DNA of 64,000 nucleotides, taken from Sphingomonas sp. Leaf230 (GTDB lineage Bacteria > Pseudomonadota > Alphaproteobacteria > Sphingomonadales > Sphingomonadaceae). The notes beneath the pieces are model-generated. The model did no database searches. It had not been told where the DNA came from and worked only from the letters and a program-made list of their open reading frames with translations. Position 1 is the stretch's first letter. Every line of letters begins with the position of its first letter. The translations under genes and the position numbers were made by a program. The stretch covers positions 678,763 to 742,762 of the forward strand of contig NZ_LMKW01000008.1 of assembly GCF_001421745.1 (NCBI RefSeq), written 5' to 3'. Shown one piece after another: positions 1-8,701 of the stretch.

Positions 1-708
1 GCGCAACCGGGTTTCGCCACGGCCCCCGCGTCGCACGCGACCGACCGCAAGGCCGTGTCGCACACGCGCGACCGCAAGGTCGTGGCGAAACCACGCCCGA
101 AAGCCGTTCCGGCCGAGGACGTGACCGAAGATCCGGAACCCATGCGATCGGAAGCGGCCAGCCGCATGATCGCATGGGTGACGGCCGCCCACGACAATGG
201 GCCGCTGCCCTATGTCGTCATCGACAAGCCGACGGCGACTTTGTTCCTGTTCAATGCCAAGGGCGACTACCAGGGACAGACCCCTGTCCTGCTCGGCGTC
301 GGCATGGGCGATGATTCGACGCCCGGCGTGGGCGCGAAGAACCTCGCGGAGATCGGCCCGGCCGAACGGACGACGCCCGCGGGCAGGTTCGTCGCGAAAT
401 TCGGCAAGGCGCTGGGGCGCCAGCGAGTCCTCTGGGTGGATTATACGAATTCGGTGGCACTGCATGCGGTGATCACCACGCACAAGTCGGAGCATCGCGT
501 CGAACGGCTGCTGTCTCCGACGCCGGACGACAACCGGATCAGCTTCGGGTGCATCAACGTCGGCACCAGTTTCTATACGAAGAAGCTTCGCCCGCTACTT
601 CAGCGAAAAGGCGGCGTGGTCTATATCCTGCCCGATACCAAGTCGCTCGACGAGGTGTTCCCACGCGTGCGCCTGCTGCCGTATCTGAATAGCGTGGCGA
701 GCGAGTAG
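1..708 (+). CDS. L,D-transpeptidase-like (YkuD-fold) protein, 5' end outside window
   Basis: The reading frame is open from base 1, so the gene probably begins upstream; a GTG at 55 is the first start codon inside the window. The stop is at 706-708. The C-terminal two thirds look like a YkuD/L,D-transpeptidase domain, a family that cross-links peptidoglycan or anchors proteins to it in the periplasm. The nucleophile region reads SFGCIN, with Cys at residue 166 counted from the GTG; the usual SHGC His is Phe here. An upstream LHAV segment may supply the other catalytic His. The N-terminal stretch is a basic linker containing two copies of a 9-residue unit (SHATDRKAV/SHTRDRKVV), encoded by a 27-base repeat at 31-84. 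Activity is inferred from the motif only. Confidence 0.72.
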   Translation, partial: AQPGFATAPASHATDRKAVSHTRDRKVVAKPRPKAVPAEDVTEDPEPMRSEAASRMIAWVTAAHDNGPLPYVVIDKPTATLFLFNAKGDYQGQTPVLLGVGMGDDSTPGVGAKNLAEIGPAERTTPAGRFVAKFGKALGRQRVLWVDYTNSVALHAVITTHKSEHRVERLLSPTPDDNRISFGCINVGTSFYTKKLRPLLQRKGGVVYILPDTKSLDEVFPRVRLLPYLNSVASE

Positions 709-797
709 GTGTATCCCGGCATGGCCATCGTGGCTTTGCCAATACGCTGGAACAGTGGCGGATCCCGGTCCGGGCGACGTCGAGAGGGACGAAGACG

Positions 798-1121
798 ATG
801 ATATTGGCGCTTGCCCTGCTTGCTGCCGCGGCAGACCGACCGGTCGTCGTGAGCGCGCTCACCACCGATCAGCTCGTCGAACAGTGTCGCGGCAAGGACA
901 ACGACCCCGCGCCGACATTCTGCGCCGGCTATATCCTGGCGGCGTTCGACACGCTGTCGCTGGCCCGCCAGATTTGCCCGTCGCCGACGCGCTCCTCCAA
1001 CATCGAGGTCATGGCGACTGCGCGCAAATATCTGCGGACGCGGGGCAAGAAGGCGACTGGCGCACCGTCGTTCGTGGTGCGCGACGCGCTGCAGCGCGCG
1101 TTCCCGTGCAAACGAAAGTAG
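798..1121 (+). CDS. Small secreted Rap1a/Tai-family-like protein
   Basis: This 107-residue protein has a short hydrophobic N-terminus (residues 1-12) that looks like a signal peptide, then a compact domain with four cysteines (30, 42, 60, 104). The FCAGYI segment, the Cys spacing and the C-terminal helix ending in a Cys resemble the Rap1a/Tai immunity-protein fold. In type VI secretion systems, members of that family neutralise amidase effectors, but many proteobacterial homologues are orphans. No effector or secretion gene is adjacent, so an immunity role is not supported here. A GAGGGA ribosome binding site lies about 9 bases before the ATG. Confidence 0.6.
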   Translation: MILALALLAAAADRPVVVSALTTDQLVEQCRGKDNDPAPTFCAGYILAAFDTLSLARQICPSPTRSSNIEVMATARKYLRTRGKKATGAPSFVVRDALQRAFPCKRK

Positions 1122-1137
1122 CGCCGGCTACGATCTC

Positions 1138-1167
1138 GGACTGACACTAGGCGGGGAGCGTCAGTCC
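1138..1167. terminator. Hairpin between convergent genes
   Basis: A perfect 8-base inverted repeat (GGACTGAC / GTCAGTCC) with a 14-base loop lies between the convergent stops at 1121 (+) and 1202 (-). There is no T-tract, so an intrinsic terminator role is only a possibility. Confidence 0.3.
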
Positions 1168-1201
1168 GCCTGAACCGCTCCCGCGCCCGCGGAGCTATCG
1201 C

Positions 1202-3619
1202 TTAGCGAACCGATGAGCATTGCCGATCCGCCAACGGGCGATAGGCGGCAGGTTTGCACGGAGCAGGCTCGCCCCATATCCAGCTCGAGCCGACATAACC
1301 GAGATATACCCGGCCAAAGACGTCGGGATCGGCGCCGACCACGCTGACCTGATCGAGCGTACCGACCGGGAAGTCCGTGAGCTGCTGCCAGCTCGCGGCG
1401 TCGTCGACCGAGCGCCAGATCCCGTATTCACCAGCGACCCGCCCCGACAGGAACAGCGTCGGATAGGTCTTGCCCTTGGCCGCCTTGCCGAACGCGATGT
1501 CGTCGACGCGGGTAACGCCGGTGACGGTTTGCCAGGTCTTGCCGCCGTCGATGCTGCGACGCAGGCCGGTGTCGCTGGTGTGCTCGAAGGCGGAGGTGAA
1601 GAACAGGTTGCCGGGATGGCCGGGCACCGAACGGAGCTTTGCCGCGAGTTCGCTCGACGGTGCGAGTTCGCCGTCGAAGACCTTGTCCCAGCCGACGCCG
1701 CCGTCGGTCGTTCGCCACAGGCCCTGAAGACCGGCGTTCGCGCCACCGCCGCTATGATAGAGGTAGAAGGTGCCGGGGACGGCCTTGTCCGCGGTCAGCG
1801 TCTTGCGCTGCATCCACTGCGCCTGGAACGATCCGGGGGTATCGCCGCTCGCGCCGGGCAGGCGGACCGGGGTCCAGCTGCGGCCGCCATCCTTGGTGTA
1901 ATAGGGCTGGCGGTTGAACGCGGGTGCCCAGATGATGTTCTGCGGATCGCCGGACGAGACCGCGATCGTCCCGAACGACATCCGCCAGGGATCGTCGTCC
2001 TTGGTGCCGGGCGGCGTCGGCAGCGTCGGGAACTTGCCCCATTTGCGGCCGCCGTCTGTGCTGGTGCCCGCCATCACCGCATTGCCGTCCTCCGAACAGC
2101 AGCCCATCCGAGCATCGGACGCGTTGCTGACGACGAAGCCGGGCTTGGCCGGCGTCCAGTCGAGCTGCGGGACAGTCATCAAGGCACGCTCGCCGGGGCC
2201 GAACGTGGTCGAATAGGCGTTGAGATCGTCCTTCACGTGGATACCGAAATCCCAGCCCGCGAAGATCGGCGAGCCCCCGGACGGCTGGATGACGTCGTTG
2301 GCGACGAGTTCCTCGATCCCGCGAGTCTGGCTGACCCAGTCGAGCGCCCCCGTTCCGGGCGGCACGTCGGCATGGAACACGCCCATGCCCGCCGCGACCC
2401 AGACCCGGTTCGGCACCGCGGGATCGAACATCATGTCCGCGGTCGTGAAGAACGGCGCGTTGGCGACGCGCAGCCAGGGGGGATCGCCCTCCCCGGCCTT
2501 CGCGCTGTGCGATACGCTGTTCCAGGTCGCGCCGCCGTCTGTGCTGGCATAGCCCTGCCCGCCGCGATCGACGACGATGACCTGGTCGGCACGCGGATTG
2601 GCGACGACCGCGGCGTATTCGCGCACGGTCAGGCCGAGGTCTGCGGTGAGATCGCGCCAGCGTCCGTCGCGGTACGACCAGATCGACTTGGTCAGATCAT
2701 CGACGCCGAAGAACGTGCCGCGACGATCGAACGTACCGCGCTGGAGCGTCATTGGCTGCGACCCGACCGCCGGAAGGGGGCGGAACGTCGCACCCGCATC
2801 GCTCGACACGAACATGCCCGCACCCGACGCGAGCGCGAACAGCCGCCCGGTCGGCTTGCCGCCGGCGGGTCGTTCGAACCACAGCATCGTGCCGGGTGTC
2901 TGCGCGCCGGCATCGGGCTTGCGATCCTTGCTGACCGGGACCGAGCCGACATGGGACCACTGTGCGCCGCCATCGGTCGAGCGCCACAGCCCGGTCGCCG
3001 GGGTACCGAGCAGGACGATGTCCGGATTGGTCGGATCGACCGCCATGAACGGGCCGTGCAGCCGGAACTCGCTGTTCGCGTCCCACACCATCGGGAACGG
3101 ATTGCCGGCGTTGGGCTGGACCCAGTGCCTGCCGGTATCGTCGGAGCGGTAGACCCGGCCCTGCAGCGCCATGTAGAGGCGTTGCGCGCGCGAGGGGGCG
3201 ACGACGATCTCGTACGCACCCGCGGCGGCGCCGTTCTGCGTGCGGATGCTGTCGGGCATCGACGCCGCTGTGACGAGCTGGCTCCAGCGGTTCGCCGACG
3301 CGTCCCAGATATACGCGCCATAGACGTCGGTGCGCGCGACGAAGGTCTTGCCCGACGCATCGCTCGACAGGCCGGAGATCATGCCGCCGCCGCCGATCGC
3401 GACGTGCTTCCACTGATAGGCCTCGGATGCGACCGGGCCACCGGCCTGCGACAAAGCGCGCGGCGCGGCATGCGCCTGGTGGTCGCCCCCGAACCAGAAG
3501 GCGGCGATCCCGGCGGCGAGTGCGAGCAGCATCACGACGCCCAGGATCCACGGCCAGCGACGGCGGCGGGGCTGGACGAAATCCTCGTAGCGGACGGTGC
3601 GGCGTACATGTGGTTCCAT
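1202..3619 (-). CDS. Membrane-anchored GH74-like beta-propeller (xyloglucanase-like) protein
   Basis: The protein has 805 residues from an ATG at 3619, which has a GGGAG ribosome binding site; an ATG at 3664 would overlap the upstream gene but lacks a clear site. Residues 22-43 form one membrane helix after an Arg-rich segment, so it is probably a type II membrane protein or carries an uncleaved signal anchor. The rest consists of BNR/Asp-box repeats (SxDGGxxW-type motifs) of two seven-bladed propellers, as in GH74 enzymes. The typical entry WKHVAIGGGG and the segment RTDVYGAY (Asp98, position of the GH74 catalytic base) are present. A later WDFGIH segment may hold the acid Asp. It ends the polysaccharide operon, so trimming or degrading the cell's own polymer is plausible. 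The substrate is unknown. Confidence 0.72.
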   Translation of the reverse strand: MEPHVRRTVRYEDFVQPRRRRWPWILGVVMLLALAAGIAAFWFGGDHQAHAAPRALSQAGGPVASEAYQWKHVAIGGGGMISGLSSDASGKTFVARTDVYGAYIWDASANRWSQLVTAASMPDSIRTQNGAAAGAYEIVVAPSRAQRLYMALQGRVYRSDDTGRHWVQPNAGNPFPMVWDANSEFRLHGPFMAVDPTNPDIVLLGTPATGLWRSTDGGAQWSHVGSVPVSKDRKPDAGAQTPGTMLWFERPAGGKPTGRLFALASGAGMFVSSDAGATFRPLPAVGSQPMTLQRGTFDRRGTFFGVDDLTKSIWSYRDGRWRDLTADLGLTVREYAAVVANPRADQVIVVDRGGQGYASTDGGATWNSVSHSAKAGEGDPPWLRVANAPFFTTADMMFDPAVPNRVWVAAGMGVFHADVPPGTGALDWVSQTRGIEELVANDVIQPSGGSPIFAGWDFGIHVKDDLNAYSTTFGPGERALMTVPQLDWTPAKPGFVVSNASDARMGCCSEDGNAVMAGTSTDGGRKWGKFPTLPTPPGTKDDDPWRMSFGTIAVSSGDPQNIIWAPAFNRQPYYTKDGGRSWTPVRLPGASGDTPGSFQAQWMQRKTLTADKAVPGTFYLYHSGGGANAGLQGLWRTTDGGVGWDKVFDGELAPSSELAAKLRSVPGHPGNLFFTSAFEHTSDTGLRRSIDGGKTWQTVTGVTRVDDIAFGKAAKGKTYPTLFLSGRVAGEYGIWRSVDDAASWQQLTDFPVGTLDQVSVVGADPDVFGRVYLGYVGSSWIWGEPAPCKPAAYRPLADRQCSSVR

Positions 3620-3656
3620 CGAACTCCCTGCCGATCCCGGCCCCGCGCGAGGGCTG

Positions 3657-4412
3657 TCAATCATGCGTTCTGGTTGCCAGATAGTAGATCGCGACCGGAC
3701 TTGTCACGAGATAGCGCCAGCCGAGCCGCACCGGTTCGCGCGCGGCACGGTAGAGCCACTCCAGCCCGGTCGCCTGCATCCATGCCGGCGCGCGCGATAC
3801 GCCGCCGCCATAATGATCGAACAGCCCGCCACAGGTCCGGATCCACGCGACCCCGCCGAGCAGATGGCGGTTGTCGAGCGCGAACCGCTCCTGCGCGGGG
3901 CTGCCCATGCCGATCCACAATACGTCGGCGCCGGACGCGCGGACCTTCGCGCAAATGTCCGGGATCGCGTCCGCCGAGAAGAACCCGTGGCGCGTGCCGA
4001 CGACCTTGAGGCCGGGGAAGCGACTGCGGAGATGTTGCGCGGCGCGGGCCGCGACACCCGGTCGCGAGCCGAGGAAGAAGAAGCGGATGTCATCGCGCGC
4101 GGCGATGGTCGCCGCGTCGAGCAGGAAGTCGGTGGTGGCGATGCGCTCCTCGAGCGGCTCGCGGCACAACAGCCGGCTGGCGAACACCAGCGGCATGCCG
4201 TCCGCATCGACGATATCCGCGCCATCGATCAGCCGTCGATACTCTTCGTCGCGGTTATACGCGGCGATGACGCTGCCATTGGCCGAGGTGACGATGCGCG
4301 GTTCCGCCAGCGTCCCAGCCCGCGCGCGCGCCGTATCGGCGAGCATCAACGCCGCGAGTTCGTCGCGCCGCAGCCGGGCGATCTTCATGCCGCCGATCGT
4401 CGCGGTCCGCAC
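3657..4412 (-). CDS. WecG/TagA/CpsF family glycosyltransferase (GT26)
   Basis: GT26 enzymes transfer a sugar (ManNAcA, ManNAc or glucuronic acid in known members) to a lipid-linked intermediate during envelope polysaccharide synthesis. The diagnostic motifs are present: DADGMPLVFA, WIGMGSPAQE, and the C-terminal block with GGLFDHYGGG, RAPAW and EWLYR...EP.RL..RY. The start is uncertain. GTG at 4412 has a GAAGG site and gives 251 residues, the usual family size; an extension to GTG/TTG at 4556/4559 would add about 50 non-conserved residues. The stop overlaps the alternative ATG of the next gene. It belongs to the polysaccharide operon read leftward and acts on the cytoplasmic face of the membrane. 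Confidence 0.82.
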   Translation of the reverse strand: MRTATIGGMKIARLRRDELAALMLADTARARAGTLAEPRIVTSANGSVIAAYNRDEEYRRLIDGADIVDADGMPLVFASRLLCREPLEERIATTDFLLDAATIAARDDIRFFFLGSRPGVAARAAQHLRSRFPGLKVVGTRHGFFSADAIPDICAKVRASGADVLWIGMGSPAQERFALDNRHLLGGVAWIRTCGGLFDHYGGGVSRAPAWMQATGLEWLYRAAREPVRLGWRYLVTSPVAIYYLATRTHD

Positions 4413-4592
4413 GAGGCCTTCATCGACAGCGGACGCATCGACGGCATTTGGCGCAATACTGTGATGATCGCGTTCGAACAGCGGCTCGTCTCCCGTCCAG
4501 ATCTTACAAGACCGCAAACGTCTGACCTGTATTGAGGATGCTATGCGCGAGCCCACCAAGGCATGGCAAGCCCGAGACCGTAATTGTGGACG

Positions 4593-6194
4593 TTACGGTG
4601 CCAGTCGATAGACGTCGTATACTTCATCGCCCGATGCGGTCCGCAGTGTCGCGAGCTTGGTGGTCGCCGCGCGGAACTTGGCGATGTCGTCCGGATCGAG
4701 GACCAGCGGCCCGAACGTGCCGCGATCGATGACCGTGCGCTGCCTGATATCGTCGAACGACGCGGAGAGCAGGATCACGACCGGCCTGTGCGTGGCCGTG
4801 GTGAGGCGCTTTGCGGTGGCGAGCAGGCGACCCGGGCTCATCGGCGCGGTCTCGGCCAGCGTCATCGGCACGAGCGACGTGAACCGATCGCGGCGCACCG
4901 ACCAGGTCGGGTTCGCGCCGTAATAGGCGATGCTCTCGATCAGGAAGTCCGGATCGGCGATCACGACCGACCGGGACAGGCCTTCGGTCGCGAGCAGATC
5001 GACGAGCGCTTTCGCCTCGCCCTGCGGCTGCGCCTTCGCCGCCTGGACGACAGCGCGCACGGTCGCGGGAAGCTGCGTGGCGAGCAAGGCGAGGAAGGCG
5101 ATCCGTCCGATCCGCTCTGCGCGACGGGCGAATACCGTGTCGTACCAGCCGCCAAACCCCTTCGCCGTCAGCCAGTGGAGCACGACGACGAACACGATCA
5201 GCAACGCATCGTGGCGATAGTGGCCCGGGTAGACGAACACGAACAGCAGTTGCAGCCCAGCCAGCGCTGCGATCGCGGCGACCAAGGCGGCAGGGCGACG
5301 CGCAAAGGCGGCGACGCTGCCGGTAACGAGCACCGCCGCCAAGATCGTGATCGGCAGGCTGGCGTTGAAATTGCCGAAGATCCGCTGGAACTCGACGCCG
5401 GGTATGAGGTGCAGCAGCGTCTGACCGAAACTCTGGTGCACGGCGGCGGGTGCGTCCTCGACCGACGGATAGACCGATACGAACGCGAGCAACGCCCCTA
5501 CTGCGGCGACGATCATCGCGGTAAGCCATTGCCGCTTCGCCCGGCTCCAGCCCCTTCCCTCCTGCACGATCAGGTCGCCGAGCCAGAAGATACCGAACGC
5601 TCCGGTCAGCACGACCGCATGGACGTTGGCATTGCACAGCAGGAACAACAGGCCGCCGAGGATCAGCGGGTGAGCCCGGCCGCGCTCCCGAACTCCCGGA
5701 TAGGCCCAGGCGACGAGCAACAGCAGCAGCATCGCGAGCCCGTAGTTCCGCGCCATCACGACATAATCGAACGTCGCGAACCCGCCGAACAGCGTCAGGA
5801 TCATCACCGGCAGGGACAGGCGGGCGACAAATGCCAGGATCGCCGCGGCAACGATGCCGATCGCCAGCGCAAGGCCCGGTAAGACGAGTTTCGTCTCCAA
5901 CAGGTCGGTGCCGAACCGCAGGAGCACATGCCAGAGCAGCGGATGCCCGTAACCGCGCGCCGCCGCCGGCATGTCGAGGATCGACGCCCCTTGCGTCGCA
6001 AGGCTGAGCGCGCGGACCTCGTCGCGCCACATCACATGATGCGCGACCAGAAACACCACGAGCGCGAGCCATGCGACGAAGATCAGGAGGCGTAGCGGCC
6101 AATGGCGTGCCGGCGGTCGCGCGGCGCCATCTTCAGCGGGAAACAGCCCGTCCACCAGTTCCCACAACCGCGCCGAACCGATCGCGCGGGCCAT
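4593..6194 (-). CDS. Polytopic membrane protein, probable GT-C-fold glycosyltransferase
   Basis: The 533-residue protein has roughly nine to eleven hydrophobic helices in its first 380 residues and a soluble C-terminal domain of about 150 residues. Just after the first helix comes WRDEVRALSLA, followed by HPLLWHVLL. This layout resembles the acidic first-loop motif of GT-C enzymes of the ArnT/PMT type, which use polyprenyl-phosphate sugars on the periplasmic side. The family match is by pattern only. Its ATG shares one base with the stop of the upstream ExoQ-like gene (TGATG at 6192-6196), so the two are translationally coupled. A role in decorating or extending the exported polysaccharide is inferred from context. 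Confidence 0.6.
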   Translation of the reverse strand: MARAIGSARLWELVDGLFPAEDGAARPPARHWPLRLLIFVAWLALVVFLVAHHVMWRDEVRALSLATQGASILDMPAAARGYGHPLLWHVLLRFGTDLLETKLVLPGLALAIGIVAAAILAFVARLSLPVMILTLFGGFATFDYVVMARNYGLAMLLLLLVAWAYPGVRERGRAHPLILGGLLFLLCNANVHAVVLTGAFGIFWLGDLIVQEGRGWSRAKRQWLTAMIVAAVGALLAFVSVYPSVEDAPAAVHQSFGQTLLHLIPGVEFQRIFGNFNASLPITILAAVLVTGSVAAFARRPAALVAAIAALAGLQLLFVFVYPGHYRHDALLIVFVVVLHWLTAKGFGGWYDTVFARRAERIGRIAFLALLATQLPATVRAVVQAAKAQPQGEAKALVDLLATEGLSRSVVIADPDFLIESIAYYGANPTWSVRRDRFTSLVPMTLAETAPMSPGRLLATAKRLTTATHRPVVILLSASFDDIRQRTVIDRGTFGPLVLDPDDIAKFRAATTKLATLRTASGDEVYDVYRLAP

Positions 6195-7564
6195 CAGCGG
6201 CGCGACAGCCGGGCCGGCCTCCGCAACAACCGCGTCATCCTCACACGCAGCGCGTGATGTGCGCCAGGGCTCGCATCGGACTCGCGATAGGTGATCGCGA
6301 TCGCGATCAACAGGAACACTTCGACGAGCGACGCGGTGTTCAGCAACGTGGATTCAGCCAGATTATGCCCGGCGCAGAAGATGATGATCGCCACCAGCAG
6401 CGATCGCCGCGGCTTGCCGATCGACTGGCTGAGCAACAGCCGCAGCAACGGCCAGACGATCATCATGACGATCGCCAACAACAGGCCGGGCAGGCCGATC
6501 GTGACGAGCAGGTCGAGGAAGCCGTTATGCCCATGCGCGGCATACACCGCGACCCAACCACTGGTCAGCGTCCAGATCGGACTGTCCGGGCCGATCTGCC
6601 AGAACGAACTGAAGCCGGCGCCGGTCCAGAGATGCTCGCGCGAATATTCGAACAACAGCGGCCAGATCGCGCCGCGGCCGGTCAAGGCTCCGGGATCGTT
6701 GACGAAATCGCTCAACGCCGTGAGGTTTACGAACAGGATCTGCAACGCCAGCCCGACGACCATCGCAAGGCAAATCCCGACGGCGAAGCGATGACTGGCG
6801 TCATAGGGCCGGATCGCAAAACCCATCGCCAGCGCGAGGACGAGCGACAATTCCGACGTGCTCGAATGCGTGTAATACAGGAAGATCGTCGCCGCCGCGA
6901 TCACCAGCGCAGAAACGATCCGCGGAAACTGCCGGTTGTCGAACGTGAAGAAGAGCACGGTGAACGCACATGCCGCCCCCGCGACGTTCTTATGCGGGAT
7001 GATCCCGCGCCAGTCGCCGACCACCGACGACTCCTCGCCGAACACTTCCGAATGGATGCCGTAGGGCGTCAGGAACACCATCAAATAATTGACGATCAGC
7101 ACCGCGATCAACACGTAGCGAATGAGCTTCAGTGCGCGTTCGGTACCGAGATCGTTGATCTGCCGGAACGTCACCCAGACGACGAGCGCGGTCAGCGAAA
7201 TACGCCGGAACGAGATGAACGGCGCGATCGCCCAGGTCACCGAGAAGAAGCAATAGGCGAGCAACACCGCAAGTCCGAGGGGGATGCAGAACAGCTGACG
7301 CTTGCTCGGCATGCCGCTGCCCGCGAGCAGCATCACGAAGATGACGACGTGCAGCACCTGGTTGGCCGCGTCGCCTTGGCCGATCGCCCCGGAAAACGCC
7401 CATTCCTGGAACGCCGACGTGCCGACCAGCACCAGCGCGAGGAACACCACGAAACAGGCATTGGCGATGGCGTAGCGCCGACGCGTACGCAGGCGCGTCG
7501 CGCGTTGCTGGGGCGTGATCGGCCCCGATGCGGGTCGTCGCGCTACGTTGATCGCCGTCGCCAT
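6194..7564 (-). CDS. O-antigen ligase / ExoQ-like polysaccharide polymerase
   Basis: This 456-residue polytopic membrane protein has about ten to twelve helices and the hallmarks of the Wzy/WaaL/ExoQ superfamily. These include DWRGIIPHKNVAGA in mid-protein, a periplasmic TGRGAIWP segment, and HNGFLDLLVTIGLPG near the C-terminus. Such proteins polymerise or ligate lipid-linked glycan repeats on the periplasmic face. It is a paralogue of the protein at 15425-16906, which has the equivalent NWRGFLGHKNFAGA motif, so one may be the polymerase and the other a ligase or second polymerase. It starts 9 bases after the GT4 stop and is coupled to the next gene. Confidence 0.78.
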   Translation of the reverse strand: MATAINVARRPASGPITPQQRATRLRTRRRYAIANACFVVFLALVLVGTSAFQEWAFSGAIGQGDAANQVLHVVIFVMLLAGSGMPSKRQLFCIPLGLAVLLAYCFFSVTWAIAPFISFRRISLTALVVWVTFRQINDLGTERALKLIRYVLIAVLIVNYLMVFLTPYGIHSEVFGEESSVVGDWRGIIPHKNVAGAACAFTVLFFTFDNRQFPRIVSALVIAAATIFLYYTHSSTSELSLVLALAMGFAIRPYDASHRFAVGICLAMVVGLALQILFVNLTALSDFVNDPGALTGRGAIWPLLFEYSREHLWTGAGFSSFWQIGPDSPIWTLTSGWVAVYAAHGHNGFLDLLVTIGLPGLLLAIVMMIVWPLLRLLLSQSIGKPRRSLLVAIIIFCAGHNLAESTLLNTASLVEVFLLIAIAITYRESDASPGAHHALRVRMTRLLRRPARLSRR

Positions 7565-7573
7565 GACCTGTTC

Positions 7574-8701
7574 CTATCGCGCCGGTGCCGCGGGAGCCAG
7601 TACCGCCTCGTACCGATCCAGCATTCGCGCGTTCGACGCCTCGCCGCCCAGCCGTGCGGCAAGATCCGCCCAGTGCGACCGGCGTGCGGGATCGTCCTGC
7701 AATCCCCGGAGCGCGGTCGCCAGCGCCGCCGGATCCTCGAGCGGCACGACGATCCCACACCGCGTTCCGTCGCGTGCGGTAATACCCTCGACCTGTACCG
7801 GCACGTCCGACACGACCAGCGGCAGGCCTAGCCGCGCGGCCTCGATCAGGGCGAGGCTGTGCCCCTCGTAGCGGCTGACCTGGACGAAGACGTCGGCGGA
7901 CGCAGCCTTGGCGAGTGCGGCGTCGCGCGGGATCAGGCCGGCGAACGTCACGCGGTCACCGAGGTCGAGGTCCGCGACGAGCGTGCGCAACGCCGCCTCG
8001 TCCTCGCCGCCGCCGACGATCTGCAGATCCGCGCCCGGCACTTCGGCCATGGCGCGGATCAGCATCGGATAGTTCTTCTGGTAGGACAGCCGGCCCAGCG
8101 CGACGACGCGCAACCGGTCGCCCGCCGCCTTTGCCCGAGGCAAGGCATCGAGGACCCGTTCGACCCGCTCCGACAGCGCGTTGTGGATCGTGAGCGTCCG
8201 CGCGCGATAGGTGGCAGGCTTGTGCGCCAGCGTCGCGCCGACCGCGTCCGACACGCTGATGATCCCGGCGACACACGGCAAACTGCCGGTCCAGCCGTCG
8301 ATCCGATCGAGCAGGCGGTTATGCGTGTCGGTCGGCGAGTGATGCGACAGGAACACGCGGGTGCGCACGCGCGCGATCGTCACCGCGAGCGGGAGCAGCA
8401 CGTTGGCTGCAGGCATCGCCGACACGACCGCGGCGGGTCGCTCTCGGCGTAGGTAGCGGACCAGCGCCGCGAAGGTGCGGATCGCGCCGAGCACCGACTG
8501 CGGGCGGGCGTCGGCAATGTGGTGCCAGACCGCCATGTCGACGCCTTCGCGCTCCGCGTCGGCGGGCGGATAGAGGACGAAGCGCTTCACCGGATGGCCG
8601 CGTGCGATCAGTCCCTCGGCGATGTCGTCCCAGAGTTCGCGCAAGCCGCCGGCCGTCGAATGCGTCATCGTAAAATGGATAGCGCCGGTTCGAGCCGTCA
8701 T
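7574..8701 (-). CDS. Glycosyltransferase family 4 (GT-B fold)
   Basis: The frame stays open upstream to 8821, but the natural start is the ATG at 8701, which overlaps the preceding stop as ATGA and gives 375 residues. The N-terminal GT-B half carries the THSTAGGLRE acceptor-side loop. The C-terminal half has the GT4 donor-binding signature: ALGRLSYQKNYPMLIRA, then IVGGGEDE, and SRYEGHSLALIEAARLGLPLVVSD with the E-x7-E acidic pair. The enzyme should add one sugar of the repeat unit from a nucleotide-sugar in the cytoplasm. Sugar and linkage cannot be read from sequence. Confidence 0.85.
   Translation of the reverse strand: MTARTGAIHFTMTHSTAGGLRELWDDIAEGLIARGHPVKRFVLYPPADAEREGVDMAVWHHIADARPQSVLGAIRTFAALVRYLRRERPAAVVSAMPAANVLLPLAVTIARVRTRVFLSHHSPTDTHNRLLDRIDGWTGSLPCVAGIISVSDAVGATLAHKPATYRARTLTIHNALSERVERVLDALPRAKAAGDRLRVVALGRLSYQKNYPMLIRAMAEVPGADLQIVGGGEDEAALRTLVADLDLGDRVTFAGLIPRDAALAKAASADVFVQVSRYEGHSLALIEAARLGLPLVVSDVPVQVEGITARDGTRCGIVVPLEDPAALATALRGLQDDPARRSHWADLAARLGGEASNARMLDRYEAVLAPAAPAR

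Noticed and set aside
1220..4009. Open frame of 929 codons on the plus strand
   Set aside because: It is antisense to the GH74-like and WecG-like genes. Its translation is Arg/Ala/Gly-rich with no domain, the usual shadow of GC-rich coding DNA.
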